DNA from: Acidimicrobiales bacterium
Lineage (GTDB): Bacteria > Actinomycetota > Acidimicrobiia > Acidimicrobiales > VFJN01
Length of the DNA: 64,000 bases
Assembly: GCA_035316325.1 (NCBI GenBank)
Contig: DATHJB010000075.1
Span: forward strand, 33,839 to 97,838
Direction of reading: 5' to 3'
A program made the translations under genes and the position numbers. The notes below the pieces were generated by a model. That model made no database searches and was not told where the DNA came from. It was given only the letters and a program-made list of their open reading frames with translations. This document shows, piece after piece, positions 25,166-33,395 of the stretch. Position 1 is the stretch's first letter; every line of letters begins with the position of its first letter.

Positions 25166-26041
25166 ATGTCCCGCTTCGTCCTCCTCACCATCAGCGGCCT
25201 GGCCGACGGTGCCATCTACGCCCTGATAGCGCTCGGCTTCGTGCTGATCTACAAGGCGACCGGTGTCATCAACTTCGCCCAGGGAGACCTCGTCACCCTG
25301 GGTGCCTACGTGGCGCTCTGGGCCTACCAGGACCTGCGCCTCACCCTGGCAACATCCGCACTCGTCGCGGTGCTCGCGCTGGCCTGCACCGGCGCGGTGC
25401 TCGAACGGGTCGCGGCCGCGCCATTGCGGGGTCGGTCGGTGCATGTCGTGGTGATCGCCACGCTCGGGGCCGCCTTGGTGATCCGGTCGCTGGTGATCCG
25501 CTGGAAGGGCACCAGCCCGCAACGGCTGCCGGGCTTCTTCGGCTTCCGGACCGTCGAGGTGCTCGGTGCCCGGATCCCGATGCAGAACCTGCTCATCCTC
25601 GGCGCCGCCGCGCTGGCGCTGTCCCTGGTCGCCCTGCTCCTGCAGGGCACGTCGTTCGGTCGCCAGGTGCGGGCTCTGGCGACGGACCGGACCACCGCAC
25701 AGCTCATGGGCATCTCCGTCGACCGGTTGTCCATGGCGGCCTTCGCCCTCGCGGCTGCGCTCGCCGCGGTCGGAGCGGTGCTGGTGGCGCCCACGCAGCA
25801 GCTCACGCCCACGTTCGGGTTCGGCCCCATGCTGTTCGCCTTCGCCGCCGCCATCATCGGCGGGTTCGGTCGGATCGGCGGCGTCGCCCTCGCGGCCGTG
25901 CTCCTCGGCGTCCTCCAGCAATGGGCCACCGGCTACATCGACCCCTCGTACCGTGAGATCTACCCCTTCGTCCTCATGCTCGGGATCCTCGCCGTGCGCC
26001 CGAAGGGCCTGCTGCCCGAGCAGGTGGGCCAGCGTGTCTGA
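25166..26041 (+). CDS. Branched-chain amino acid-type ABC permease (LivH-like)
   Basis: A 291-residue hydrophobic inner-membrane permease of the LivH family, with about eight predicted membrane segments. It begins with the family pattern GLADGAIYALIALGFVLIYK and contains VINFAQGDLVTLGAY (about 32-46), where EAA-like contacts to the ATPases occur, and GGFGRIGGVALAAVLLGVL near 231-249. It overlaps the LivM-like gene by 8 bases. With the next three genes it forms a complete importer. Confidence 0.93.
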   Translation: MSRFVLLTISGLADGAIYALIALGFVLIYKATGVINFAQGDLVTLGAYVALWAYQDLRLTLATSALVAVLALACTGAVLERVAAAPLRGRSVHVVVIATLGAALVIRSLVIRWKGTSPQRLPGFFGFRTVEVLGARIPMQNLLILGAAALALSLVALLLQGTSFGRQVRALATDRTTAQLMGISVDRLSMAAFALAAALAAVGAVLVAPTQQLTPTFGFGPMLFAFAAAIIGGFGRIGGVALAAVLLGVLQQWATGYIDPSYREIYPFVLMLGILAVRPKGLLPEQVGQRV

Positions 26042-27101
26042 GCTCTCGGTCGACCCGGCGGGCGCGGCCGGCGGGCAGCCGACCGCGCCGGCGACGGTTG
26101 GGCCGGTCCGCCCGCCGGTGTACGCCGGTCGGCAGGGCCTCGGGCTCGCCGCCTTCGCCGTAGCGCTCGCAGTGATCGTGGTGCTGGCCGACTCGCCGTA
26201 CAGCCAGGGCCTGGTGGGCCAGTGGGCCACCCTGGCCATCGCCGGGCTCGGGTTCTACCTCGCGTTCGGCGTGGGCGGGCAGTTCTCCTTCTGCCAGGCC
26301 GCGCTGGTCGGCCTCGGCGCCTACAGCTCGGCATGGCTGACCCAGGACCACGGTCTGCCCTTCGCCCTGGGGTTGCTGGGCGCGGTGGCCATCACCGCAG
26401 TGGTTGCCGCCGGCCTGTTCGCACTGGTCAAACGTTGCGACGCGTTCTACTTCGCCATCGCCACCCTCGCGTTCGGGTTCCTCGCCGTCGTGGTCTTCCG
26501 CGAGTGGTCGTCCTTCGCGGGGCCGGGCGGCGAACGGCGGTCGCTGCCCGGCATCAGCCTCGGCGGCGACGAGCTCTCGGGGCGGTCCTCGGCCGCGGCT
26601 GTCGTGGTGGTCCTGCTGCTGGCACTCGGCCTCACCCTGCTGGTCGAACGCTCGCCGCTCAACCGGGAGGCCGCCGCGGTGCGCCACCTACCGCTGGCGG
26701 CGTCCACGTTCGGGATCGGCGTGATGCGCATCCGAGCGACCATGTTCGTCGCCGGGGCCGCCTACTCCGGCGCCGCGGGAAGCCTCCTCGCCCATCGCAA
26801 CCGGGTGCTGAGCCCCGAGGCGTTCGACATCGAGCTGGCGATCGACATCTTCCTCGTCCTGCTATTCGGCGGTCTGGGATCGGCATGGGGTCCGGTGCTC
26901 GGCGCAGCGTTCGTGGTGTGGGCACCCGAGCAGCTCCGGTTCATCGGCCGCGACCGCGACCTGGTGTTCGGCGGGCTCCTCATCGCCATCATGATCTTCG
27001 TACCCGACGGACTCGTGGGCCTCGCCGGGCGCGTCCAGGGCCTCGTCGCCGACCGCCGCCGGGGACGCCCGGCAGAGCCCGCCGTGGCGGGGGAGGCCTG
27101 A
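26034..27101 (+). CDS. Branched-chain amino acid-type ABC permease (LivM-like)
   Basis: A 355-residue LivM-type permease with multiple membrane segments from about residue 35 on. Typical elements are GQFSFCQAALVGLGAYSS (about 82-99), where most homologues have a similar GQ-S-G pattern, and a late LLFGGLGSAWGPVLGAAFV (about 279-297). A hydrophilic, Pro/Gly-rich N-terminus of about 30 residues precedes the first helix. The start is GTG overlapping the LivH-like stop. Its own stop shares one base with the ATP-binding gene start. Confidence 0.92.
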   Translation: MSELSVDPAGAAGGQPTAPATVGPVRPPVYAGRQGLGLAAFAVALAVIVVLADSPYSQGLVGQWATLAIAGLGFYLAFGVGGQFSFCQAALVGLGAYSSAWLTQDHGLPFALGLLGAVAITAVVAAGLFALVKRCDAFYFAIATLAFGFLAVVVFREWSSFAGPGGERRSLPGISLGGDELSGRSSAAAVVVVLLLALGLTLLVERSPLNREAAAVRHLPLAASTFGIGVMRIRATMFVAGAAYSGAAGSLLAHRNRVLSPEAFDIELAIDIFLVLLFGGLGSAWGPVLGAAFVVWAPEQLRFIGRDRDLVFGGLLIAIMIFVPDGLVGLAGRVQGLVADRRRGRPAEPAVAGEA

Positions 27102-27862
27102 TGCTCGTCGCCACCGACGTGCGCGTCACCTTCGGCGGGGTCGTGGCCGTCGACGACCTGAGCATCGAGGTCGAGCCCGGCGTCGTGCTCGCCGTGGTCG
27201 GCCCGAACGGGTCCGGCAAGACCACGCTCCTCAACGCGATCACCGGCTTGGTGCCCTGCCGTGGCCGGGTGACCGTCGACGGCACCGTCCTGGCCACGGG
27301 CCGGCCGGGTCGGGCGCGGCAGGCCCACTGCCTGCGCACCTTCCAGACGCCCCAGGTGATCGACGAGCTCAGCTGCATCGACAACGTGCTGCTCGCCACC
27401 GAGGACCGGGAAGCCACCGGCCTCCTCGCCAGTTGGGTGACGCGGCGGCAGATGCTCGCCCGGGAGCACCGACGATGGGCGGCGGCCGAGGCCTGCCTCG
27501 AGCAGTTCGGCCTGCGCGAGCAGGCGGTCCTGCCCGCCTCGCGCCTCACCTACGGGCAGCGGCGGTGGCTCGAGCTGGCCCGCGTCGCCCTCGCTCGGCC
27601 CCGCTACCTGCTGACCGACGAGCCGTCGGCCGGCCTCAACGAGGCGGAGACCGTCCGCCTGGCCGAGCACATCGCTGCGTTCCGCGCCGCCGGGGTGGGG
27701 GTGGTGCTGGTCGACCACAAGGTCGACTTCCTCCGCCGCGTCGCCGACCGCGCCGTCGTGCTGGCGCTCGGCCGCAAGGTGGCCGAGGACCGCATCGAGG
27801 CCATCTGGGACCTGCCAGCCGTCCAGGACGCCTACCTCGGGACCCGCCGTGTCATCCGCTGA
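27101..27862 (+). CDS. ABC importer ATP-binding protein (LivG-like)
   Basis: A 253-residue ATPase that energises the importer from the cytoplasm. Walker A is GPNGSGKTT (about 34-42). The ABC signature is the LivG-type variant LTYGQRRWLELARVAL (about 149-164). Walker B is YLLTDEPSAGL and the switch histidine lies in VDHK. It begins with ATG sharing a base with the LivM-like stop and overlaps the LivF-like start by 14 bases, so the four transporter genes are tightly coupled. Confidence 0.93.
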   Translation: MLVATDVRVTFGGVVAVDDLSIEVEPGVVLAVVGPNGSGKTTLLNAITGLVPCRGRVTVDGTVLATGRPGRARQAHCLRTFQTPQVIDELSCIDNVLLATEDREATGLLASWVTRRQMLAREHRRWAAAEACLEQFGLREQAVLPASRLTYGQRRWLELARVALARPRYLLTDEPSAGLNEAETVRLAEHIAAFRAAGVGVVLVDHKVDFLRRVADRAVVLALGRKVAEDRIEAIWDLPAVQDAYLGTRRVIR

Positions 27863-28604
27863 GCCCGACGTCGCACCGGCGGCCTCCGTCGATGCGGCGC
27901 CGCCGGTCCTCCACATCGCCGGCCTGACCGTCCGCTACGGGTCGATCACCGCCGTGGACGATGTCGACCTGACCGTCCCACGGCTCGGCGCCGTGGCCCT
28001 GCTCGGCGCCAACGGTGCCGGCAAGACCTCGTTGCTCGACGCCGTGTCGGGGCTCGCCCCGCACACGGGCCTCATCGAGATCGAGGGACGCTCCCTCGCC
28101 GGCCGCTCGCCCGAGCGCATCGCCCGGCTCGGCATCGCCCACGTCCCGGAAGGCCGGCGGCTCTTCCCCAACCTCACCGTGCACGAGAACCTCCAGGTGG
28201 CACAGAAGGGCCGGAACCGGCGGACCTCGGCCCACGACCCCGACACCATCTACGAGGTGTTCCCGGCACTGGTCCGGTTGCGCAAGCGACGGGCCTGGTC
28301 CCTCTCCGGCGGTGAGCAGCAGATGGTCGCCGTCGGCCGCGCTCTCTGCGCGGCACCTCGCATACTGCTGCTCGACGAGCCGACGCTCGGCCTGGCGCCC
28401 GTCGTCGTCGACCTGCTCTACGACGCCCTCCAACGGCTGCGCGGTGAAGTCGCCATGCTGCTCGTGGAGCAGGCGACCGACCTGGCCCTCGCCGTCTGCG
28501 ACGAGGCCTACGTGCTCACCACCGGCCGGCTCACCCTGCACGCCACCGCCGCCCGCCTCACCGAGCGCAGCGACCTGCTGGCCACCTACCTCGACGGCGC
28601 CTGA
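27849..28604 (+). CDS. ABC importer ATP-binding protein (LivF-like)
   Basis: A 251-residue partner ATPase of the LivF type. Walker A is GANGAGKTS (about 55-63), the Q-loop region is GIAHVPEGRRLFPNLTV, the signature is LSGGEQQMVAVGRAL (about 152-166), and Walker B is ILLLDEPTLGLAP. It carries an N-terminal extension of about 20 residues (SSAEPDVAPAASVDAAPP) ahead of the domain. The GTG at 27849 lies inside the LivG-like gene. It ends the importer operon and the accessory island. Confidence 0.93.
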   Translation: MSSAEPDVAPAASVDAAPPVLHIAGLTVRYGSITAVDDVDLTVPRLGAVALLGANGAGKTSLLDAVSGLAPHTGLIEIEGRSLAGRSPERIARLGIAHVPEGRRLFPNLTVHENLQVAQKGRNRRTSAHDPDTIYEVFPALVRLRKRRAWSLSGGEQQMVAVGRALCAAPRILLLDEPTLGLAPVVVDLLYDALQRLRGEVAMLLVEQATDLALAVCDEAYVLTTGRLTLHATAARLTERSDLLATYLDGA

Positions 28605-28682
28605 CCGCCCGTCGCGTCGTCCCGATCGCCGGCGGCGCCGGCTGGACCTTCGAGCCGTCCTGACCGACGTACGCTGGGCGCC

Positions 28683-29387
28683 ATGACCACCGCCCCGCTC
28701 GGCTACCCGTCCGTCGCCAGCCTCGACGAACAGTCGCGCGCCGACTTCGTCGTGAAGGTGTACCAGCACCTGGGGGCAGCCCTCGTCGCCTTCGTGGCGT
28801 TCGAGACGCTCCTCATCAACCTGGGAGCGGCCCGGGCGCTCTACGACTTCGTCTCCGGCAGCAGCACCTGGCTGCTGATCCTCGGCGGCTTCATGATCGT
28901 GAACTGGCTGGCCACCAGCGCCGCCCACGACGTGCTCAACCCGTCGCGCCAGTACCTCGGGCTGTTCGGCATGGCGGCGGCCGAGGCGGTCATCTTCGCT
29001 CCGTTCCTCCACTACATCTTCGAGATCCAGGGCGACGGTGCCACCACCGTCGGCGTGGCGGCCATCATCACCGCCGTGGGCTTCGCGGCCCTCACCGCCG
29101 TGGCCCTCACCACCAGCCGCGACCTGTCGTTCCTGCGCCCGATGCTGATCTGGGCGGGCGTGAGCGCCCTCCTGCTGATCGTCGCCGCCGTGCTGTTCGG
29201 CTTCGAGCTGGGCGTGTGGTTCTCGGTGGGCATGATCGCCCTGGCCGGCGCCTCGATCCTGTACCAGACCCAGAACATCGTCCGGCGCTACCCGGCGGAG
29301 GCCTACGTCGGCGCCGCGGTCCAGCTGTTCGCCTCGGTGATGATGCTGTTCTGGTACGTCCTGCGCCTGGTCGCCTCCCGCCGCTGA
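28683..29387 (+). CDS. Bax inhibitor-1 (BI-1/YccA)-family membrane protein
   Basis: A 234-residue integral membrane protein with about seven hydrophobic helices. It matches the Bax inhibitor-1/YccA family: an N-terminal VVKVYQHLGAALVAFVAFE segment, the central EAVIFAPFLHYI, and the late YQTQNIVRRYPAEAYVGAAVQLF in which acidic residues of the di-aspartyl calcium-leak sensor usually lie. Bacterial members are pH-dependent calcium-leak channels or FtsH-associated proteins. It is a single gene with its own 78-base upstream region. Confidence 0.85.
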   Translation: MTTAPLGYPSVASLDEQSRADFVVKVYQHLGAALVAFVAFETLLINLGAARALYDFVSGSSTWLLILGGFMIVNWLATSAAHDVLNPSRQYLGLFGMAAAEAVIFAPFLHYIFEIQGDGATTVGVAAIITAVGFAALTAVALTTSRDLSFLRPMLIWAGVSALLLIVAAVLFGFELGVWFSVGMIALAGASILYQTQNIVRRYPAEAYVGAAVQLFASVMMLFWYVLRLVASRR

Positions 29388-29491
29388 GCGGCGCGAACGC
29401 CCGATTTCCCGTTGCGTCGTTCGGCGCGCCCGTCTACCATCGAACACATGTTCGTACGACGGGTTGAGCAGCGGTGCTGACGAGGATCGAC

Positions 29492-29938
29492 ATGGTTGAC
29501 GCCGAGCGCGAGATCGAACTCAATGTCGTGGTGGCGAGCCCTCCGGACGTGGTCTGGCGGGCGCTCACCGACAACACGGCGATCCGCCAGTGGTGGGCGC
29601 CCGGCGTGGTGATCGACTCCGAGGTCGGTGGCGCCTTCGTCGAGCCGTGGGTCGACCCCTCCGGGCGGCGCCTGGTCACCTCGGGGGTGATCCTCGAGCT
29701 GATCCCCGGCGTCCGCCTGGCGCTCACCTGGGCCGACCACGGCTGGCCCTACACCACCTACGTCGAGGTCGCACTCGCCCCGCACCGCGACGGCACGTTC
29801 GTCCAGCTGCGCCACACCGGTTGGGAGCAGTGGGGCGAAGACGAGCGTGCCACCCTCCTCCAGGCGCACACCGAGGGCTGGGAGCACCACCTCACGGCCC
29901 TCGCCGTCTACTGCGAGCAGCAGGACGAGCCGTTCTGA
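29492..29938 (+). CDS. SRPBCC (AHSA1-like) protein
   Basis: A 148-residue START/SRPBCC domain of the AHSA1 type. It begins EIELNVVVASPPDVVWRALTD, has the WWAPG motif near 32-36, and ends in a long C-terminal helix (TLLQAHTEGWEHHLTALAVY). Such proteins form a hydrophobic pocket and act as ligand binders or co-chaperone-like factors; the ligand is unknown. The ATG at 29492 follows GAGGAT at a good distance; GTG 29474 is an in-frame alternative. It is convergent with the DUF742 gene, with 6 bases between the stops. Confidence 0.82.
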   Translation: MVDAEREIELNVVVASPPDVVWRALTDNTAIRQWWAPGVVIDSEVGGAFVEPWVDPSGRRLVTSGVILELIPGVRLALTWADHGWPYTTYVEVALAPHRDGTFVQLRHTGWEQWGEDERATLLQAHTEGWEHHLTALAVYCEQQDEPF

Positions 29939-29944
29939 GCCGGA

Positions 29945-30313
29945 TCAGGCGGGGATGGCCTTCACCCGGGCGATGAGCCGTTGCAGCAGCTCGACGTCGG
30001 CGGCGAGGTCGGCTTCGCCCTCGAACACCTCCAGCAGGTGCTCGTCGGCCAGGTCGGCCACCAGCACCCGCACCACGCCCAGCGGCGTCGACAGGTGGGC
30101 CGCGATCTCGGCCACCGACTGCGCCGCCTCCTCGCACAGCTCCACGATGCGCCGCTGCTCCGGTGCCAGCTCGGATGTGGCCGCTCCACCCTTGTCGGTG
30201 GCGGTCACCATCGCCTCCACGGCGAGGAGGTGGTGGGTCGGCCGCGTACGCCCCTTGGTGAAGAGGTACGGCCGGACCACGCCGGCCTCTACCTCCCAGG
30301 CGTCGTCTGGCAT
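29945..30313 (-). CDS. DUF742 (CvnC-like) protein
   Basis: A 122-residue DUF742 protein. It has the family start EAGVVRPYLFTKGRTRPTH, a winged-helix-like middle (IVELCEEAAQSVAEIAAHL, PLGVVRVLVADL), and a C-terminal LLQRLIARVKAI. In Streptomyces conservons, CvnC works with the sensor CvnA, the roadblock protein CvnB and the GTPase CvnD. Here only CvnA- and CvnC-like genes are adjacent, overlapping by 25 bases, and no roadblock or GTPase gene follows. It probably relays the output of the sensor. Confidence 0.85.
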   Translation of the reverse strand: MPDDAWEVEAGVVRPYLFTKGRTRPTHHLLAVEAMVTATDKGGAATSELAPEQRRIVELCEEAAQSVAEIAAHLSTPLGVVRVLVADLADEHLLEVFEGEADLAADVELLQRLIARVKAIPA

Positions 30314-32205
30314 TCCGCGACAGCGCCCACCATCAGTTGTTCGGGTAGCAGGACCTCGGCGGTGGTGCCGTCCCCACGCGCCGGCATCAGTCGCACGTCG
30401 ATGCCGTGTCGCCGGGCGAAGCGCCCGACCACGAACATGCCGAAGTAGCGCGACATCCCGGGGTCGCTGACGTTCGACCCGGAGATGCGCTCGTTCGCCT
30501 CGTCGAGCTGGCCGGCGTTCATCCCGGCACCGGCGCTCGTCACCGTCACGAGGTAGCGGCCCTCGTCCACCCACCCGCCGGCGATCCGCACCCTCGTCCC
30601 CGACGCCGAGAACGCCAGGGCGTTGTCCACCAGCTCGGCCAGCAGGTGCGACACGTCGTTGGCGGCGATCCCCACGATGGCTCCCGGGTCGATCGAGTCG
30701 ACGTCCACCCGCGAGTAGTCGACGGCCTCGGCCACCGCCGCCCGGACCACGTTCACCACCGACACTGGCCGGCTCCAGGGCCGGGGCGAGTCGGCGCCCG
30801 CCATCACCACCAGGCTCTCGGCGTTGCGCCGCAGCCGGGTGGACAGGTGGTCGAGCAGGAACAGGTCCGACAGCGTGTCGGGGTCTTCGGTGCGGGCCTC
30901 CAGGTCGTCGATGTGACCCAGCTGGCGGGTCACCAGATCCTGCGTGCGGTGCCCGAAGTTGAGGAACACCGCGTTGACCTTGGTGCGCAGCTCGGCCTCG
31001 TCGCTGGCGAGGGCGAGCGCCGCGGTCTGGGCTTCGTTGAATGCGGCGGTCAGCTCGGCGAGGTCGCCGTCGGCGGGCAGCGGTAGGGGCGTGAGCGCCC
31101 GTCGGGCCGCCTCGGCTCCCTCGTTCTGCGCCACCTCGACGGCGGCAGGGAGGGCGACGTGCACGGCGTGGTCGGCGGCCAGCGTCAGCCGTCGCAGCGG
31201 GCGGATGGCCGTGCGGTACAGCAGCACCAGCACCGCCACCGAGAGGGCGACGGTGATGCCCAGCACGAGCAGGGCCCGGGTGCGCCGGTCGGAGGCGAGC
31301 TCCCGCTGGCCGGCGGCGCTGTCGGCCAGCGACCCCGCGGTGTCGTCCGCGATCGTCTCGAGGAAGCCGGTCTTGCGCTCCATCACGTTGGCCCAGGCCG
31401 CCGGGTCGGCGTGGACCTGCCCGTCCGGCCCCGCCGCCAGCGCCTGGTCGCGCAGCCGCAGGCTCGTGGTGACCGCCGGCTGGGCCAACGCCTTGGCGTA
31501 GTGGTCGAGCTGGGCCGAGTCGGCGTTGCGCGCGAACTGGTCGAACCACAGGCTCTGGCTGGTCACCGACTCCCTCAGGCGGTCGTAGGTCGTCCGGTTG
31601 ACCGTGCCCGAGGCGAAGGCCGACGTGAGCAGCCCCTGCTCGACCACCACCTCCTGGAGCGCTCGGGACAGCGCCTGGAACGAGTCGAGCCGGGTCATCA
31701 TCGCGGCGCTGCCGGCGAGCTCGACGGCCCGGTCGAGATCCAGCACCGGGTCGATGATCTCGGCGTAGGCGCCGAGCACGTCGTCGCTCGTGGCCTCGCC
31801 TCGCTGGTCGACCTGCTCCCGGGCGGCCGCCAGGCGGTCGAGCTGGTCGAGCGCCGGTGCGGTGCCGAGCTCCGACCGGCCGCCGGTGATGGTGGCGCGC
31901 AGGGCATCGATGGCGTCCGACGTCCGGTCGCGCTGGGAAGCCAGATCCTCGGCCGTCTCGCTGTCGGGGGGAGCGGCCGGCGGGGCTTTGGTGGCCGACA
32001 ACAGAGAGGCCGACAGCGCCCGCTCCTGGGCCAGTTCGAGGGCGGCGGTCGTGGCGGCGAGCGACAGCTCGACGCGGCTCGTGGCAGCGTCGCCGCGCTG
32101 GGCGTCGTCGGTGGTGTTCTGCACCTCGCGGGCCGCGGCGGCCACGAGGACCAGAAGGGGTATGGCCAAGAGGAGGGTCAGCTTGGTGCGAAGGGGGATG
32201 CGCAT
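30289..32205 (-). CDS. CvnA-like sensor (NIT-HAMP-HATPase)
   Basis: A 638-residue membrane sensor. It has a first membrane helix about 5-25, then an extracytoplasmic NIT (nitrate/nitrite-sensing-like) helical domain to about 300. A second membrane helix (LLVLGITVALSVAVLVLLY), HAMP, the CvnA-type linker (NFGHRTQDLVTRQLGHIDDLE), and a C-terminal HATPase domain with N-box ELVDNALAFS follow. The G1 box, usually DxGxGM, reads SAGAGM, so the aspartate that contacts adenine is missing and kinase activity is doubtful. The start at ATG 32205 (MRIPLRTKLTLL) was chosen over 32337 because it places the membrane helix at the N-terminus. Confidence 0.87.
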   Translation of the reverse strand: MRIPLRTKLTLLLAIPLLVLVAAAAREVQNTTDDAQRGDAATSRVELSLAATTAALELAQERALSASLLSATKAPPAAPPDSETAEDLASQRDRTSDAIDALRATITGGRSELGTAPALDQLDRLAAAREQVDQRGEATSDDVLGAYAEIIDPVLDLDRAVELAGSAAMMTRLDSFQALSRALQEVVVEQGLLTSAFASGTVNRTTYDRLRESVTSQSLWFDQFARNADSAQLDHYAKALAQPAVTTSLRLRDQALAAGPDGQVHADPAAWANVMERKTGFLETIADDTAGSLADSAAGQRELASDRRTRALLVLGITVALSVAVLVLLYRTAIRPLRRLTLAADHAVHVALPAAVEVAQNEGAEAARRALTPLPLPADGDLAELTAAFNEAQTAALALASDEAELRTKVNAVFLNFGHRTQDLVTRQLGHIDDLEARTEDPDTLSDLFLLDHLSTRLRRNAESLVVMAGADSPRPWSRPVSVVNVVRAAVAEAVDYSRVDVDSIDPGAIVGIAANDVSHLLAELVDNALAFSASGTRVRIAGGWVDEGRYLVTVTSAGAGMNAGQLDEANERISGSNVSDPGMSRYFGMFVVGRFARRHGIDVRLMPARGDGTTAEVLLPEQLMVGAVAECQTTPGR

Positions 32206-32444
32206 CGTCGTCGGGGGACGGCCGACGCCCGGAGGGGAGGCCCGGGTGGCGGCGACGGTGGAGCGTGCGCGCCGCGGCGAGGCCGGGTCAAGAACCCCCC
32301 GGTGATCCCGCGCGCGGCGACCTGGCGTCGCCGGCATAATTTGCTCTGTGTCTATCTCCAGTTCATCTGCTGTTTACCCAATGCGACGCGGAGCAGCTGG
32401 ATCGCGCCGTGTGGCGTCGACGGCGCCACGGAGAGCGTCGGCGC
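32206..32444 (-). other. Upstream region of the CvnA-like gene
   Basis: This is 239 bases between the VWA gene and the sensor gene, both on the minus strand. The part around 32335-32390 is clearly AT-richer than the genome (AATTTG, TATCTCC, GTTTACC) and is the likely promoter of the sensor operon. No coding frame, hairpin or repeat was convincing. Confidence 0.4.
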
Positions 32445-33395
32445 TCAGGGCAGCCGTTGCGACCAGAGCAGCGACAGCAGGCCGGCGGCGGCCAGGAACA
32501 GAAGGCCGAAGCCGGTGAACCAGCCGCCGATCTCGCGCTCGACGTCCTCGTAGCCGACCACGGTCGAGATCGCGTCGTAGACCGACTCCAGGCTGTCGAG
32601 CGAGTCGGCCTCGGCGAACTCCCCACCGGAGGTCGCGGCGATGTCGCGCAACGGCTCGGGCCGGACCGGCACGTCCATCGGCACGCCGGTCGTCGGGTCG
32701 TCGACCATGCCGTCGGGCGTGCCGAACGCGATCGCGTCGACGGGGACCCCGGCCTCGGCGGCCGCGTCGGCGGCGGAGGCGTCGCTACGTCCGGTCGTCG
32801 TCTCGCCGTCCGAGAGCACCACGATCCGGGCCGGCGGCGGTGAGCCGTCCTCGGCCGGGGGCGCCGCCTCCACGAGGTCGAGCGCCTCGAAGATGGCCTC
32901 GCCGATCGCCGTGTAGACGTCGAGCTCGGCCGTCTGGATCGTGGAGCGCACGGTGGCGCGGTCCTCGGTCACGGCTGTCGACGTGATCGTCCCGCTGAAC
33001 AGCACCAGGCCGATGTCCACCTCCTCGGGCAGCTCGTCCACGAAGTCGACGGCGGCCGCCTTGGCGACGTCGACGCGCGACGGGTCGACGTCGGTCGCCT
33101 CCATCGAGTTCGACACGTCCAGCGCCAGCACCACCGTCGCCCGGTCCTCGGGCTCGCGCACCGTGCGCACCGGCCGGGCGAACCCGACGACGAGCAGCGC
33201 CAGCGCCACCAGCCACAGGCCCGCCGGCAGGTGCCGCCGTACGGCCGAGCGCTCCGGCGCCACCACGTCGAGCAGCGCCACGTTGGTGAACCGCACGACG
33301 TCCCGCCGCCGCCGGAACATCGACGCCACCCAGGCACCCGCCAGCCCACCGACCGCCAGCAGCAGCCACAGCCGCCACGCCACCAGGAAGCTCAT
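32445..33395 (-). CDS. VWA-domain membrane protein (BatA-like)
   Basis: A 316-residue protein with membrane helices at about 5-25 and 56-72, a von Willebrand A domain facing the other side, and a C-terminal helix (GFGLLFLAAAGLLSLLW). The MIDAS metal site is intact: DVSNS near residue 94 and SDGETT near 182. It is the last gene of a moxR-DUF58-VWA operon, the arrangement of Bat aerotolerance and metal-chaperone-like systems in which MoxR and VWA proteins cooperate on protein maturation. It overlaps the DUF58 gene by 4 bases. Confidence 0.88.
   Translation of the reverse strand: MSFLVAWRLWLLLAVGGLAGAWVASMFRRRRDVVRFTNVALLDVVAPERSAVRRHLPAGLWLVALALLVVGFARPVRTVREPEDRATVVLALDVSNSMEATDVDPSRVDVAKAAAVDFVDELPEEVDIGLVLFSGTITSTAVTEDRATVRSTIQTAELDVYTAIGEAIFEALDLVEAAPPAEDGSPPPARIVVLSDGETTTGRSDASAADAAAEAGVPVDAIAFGTPDGMVDDPTTGVPMDVPVRPEPLRDIAATSGGEFAEADSLDSLESVYDAISTVVGYEDVEREIGGWFTGFGLLFLAAAGLLSLLWSQRLP

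Noticed and set aside
23881..28604. Assigning the importer firmly to leucine/isoleucine/valine uptake
   Set aside because: The family also carries aromatics, amides and other organic acids, and the neighbours are catabolic enzymes; the substrate cannot be read from sequence.
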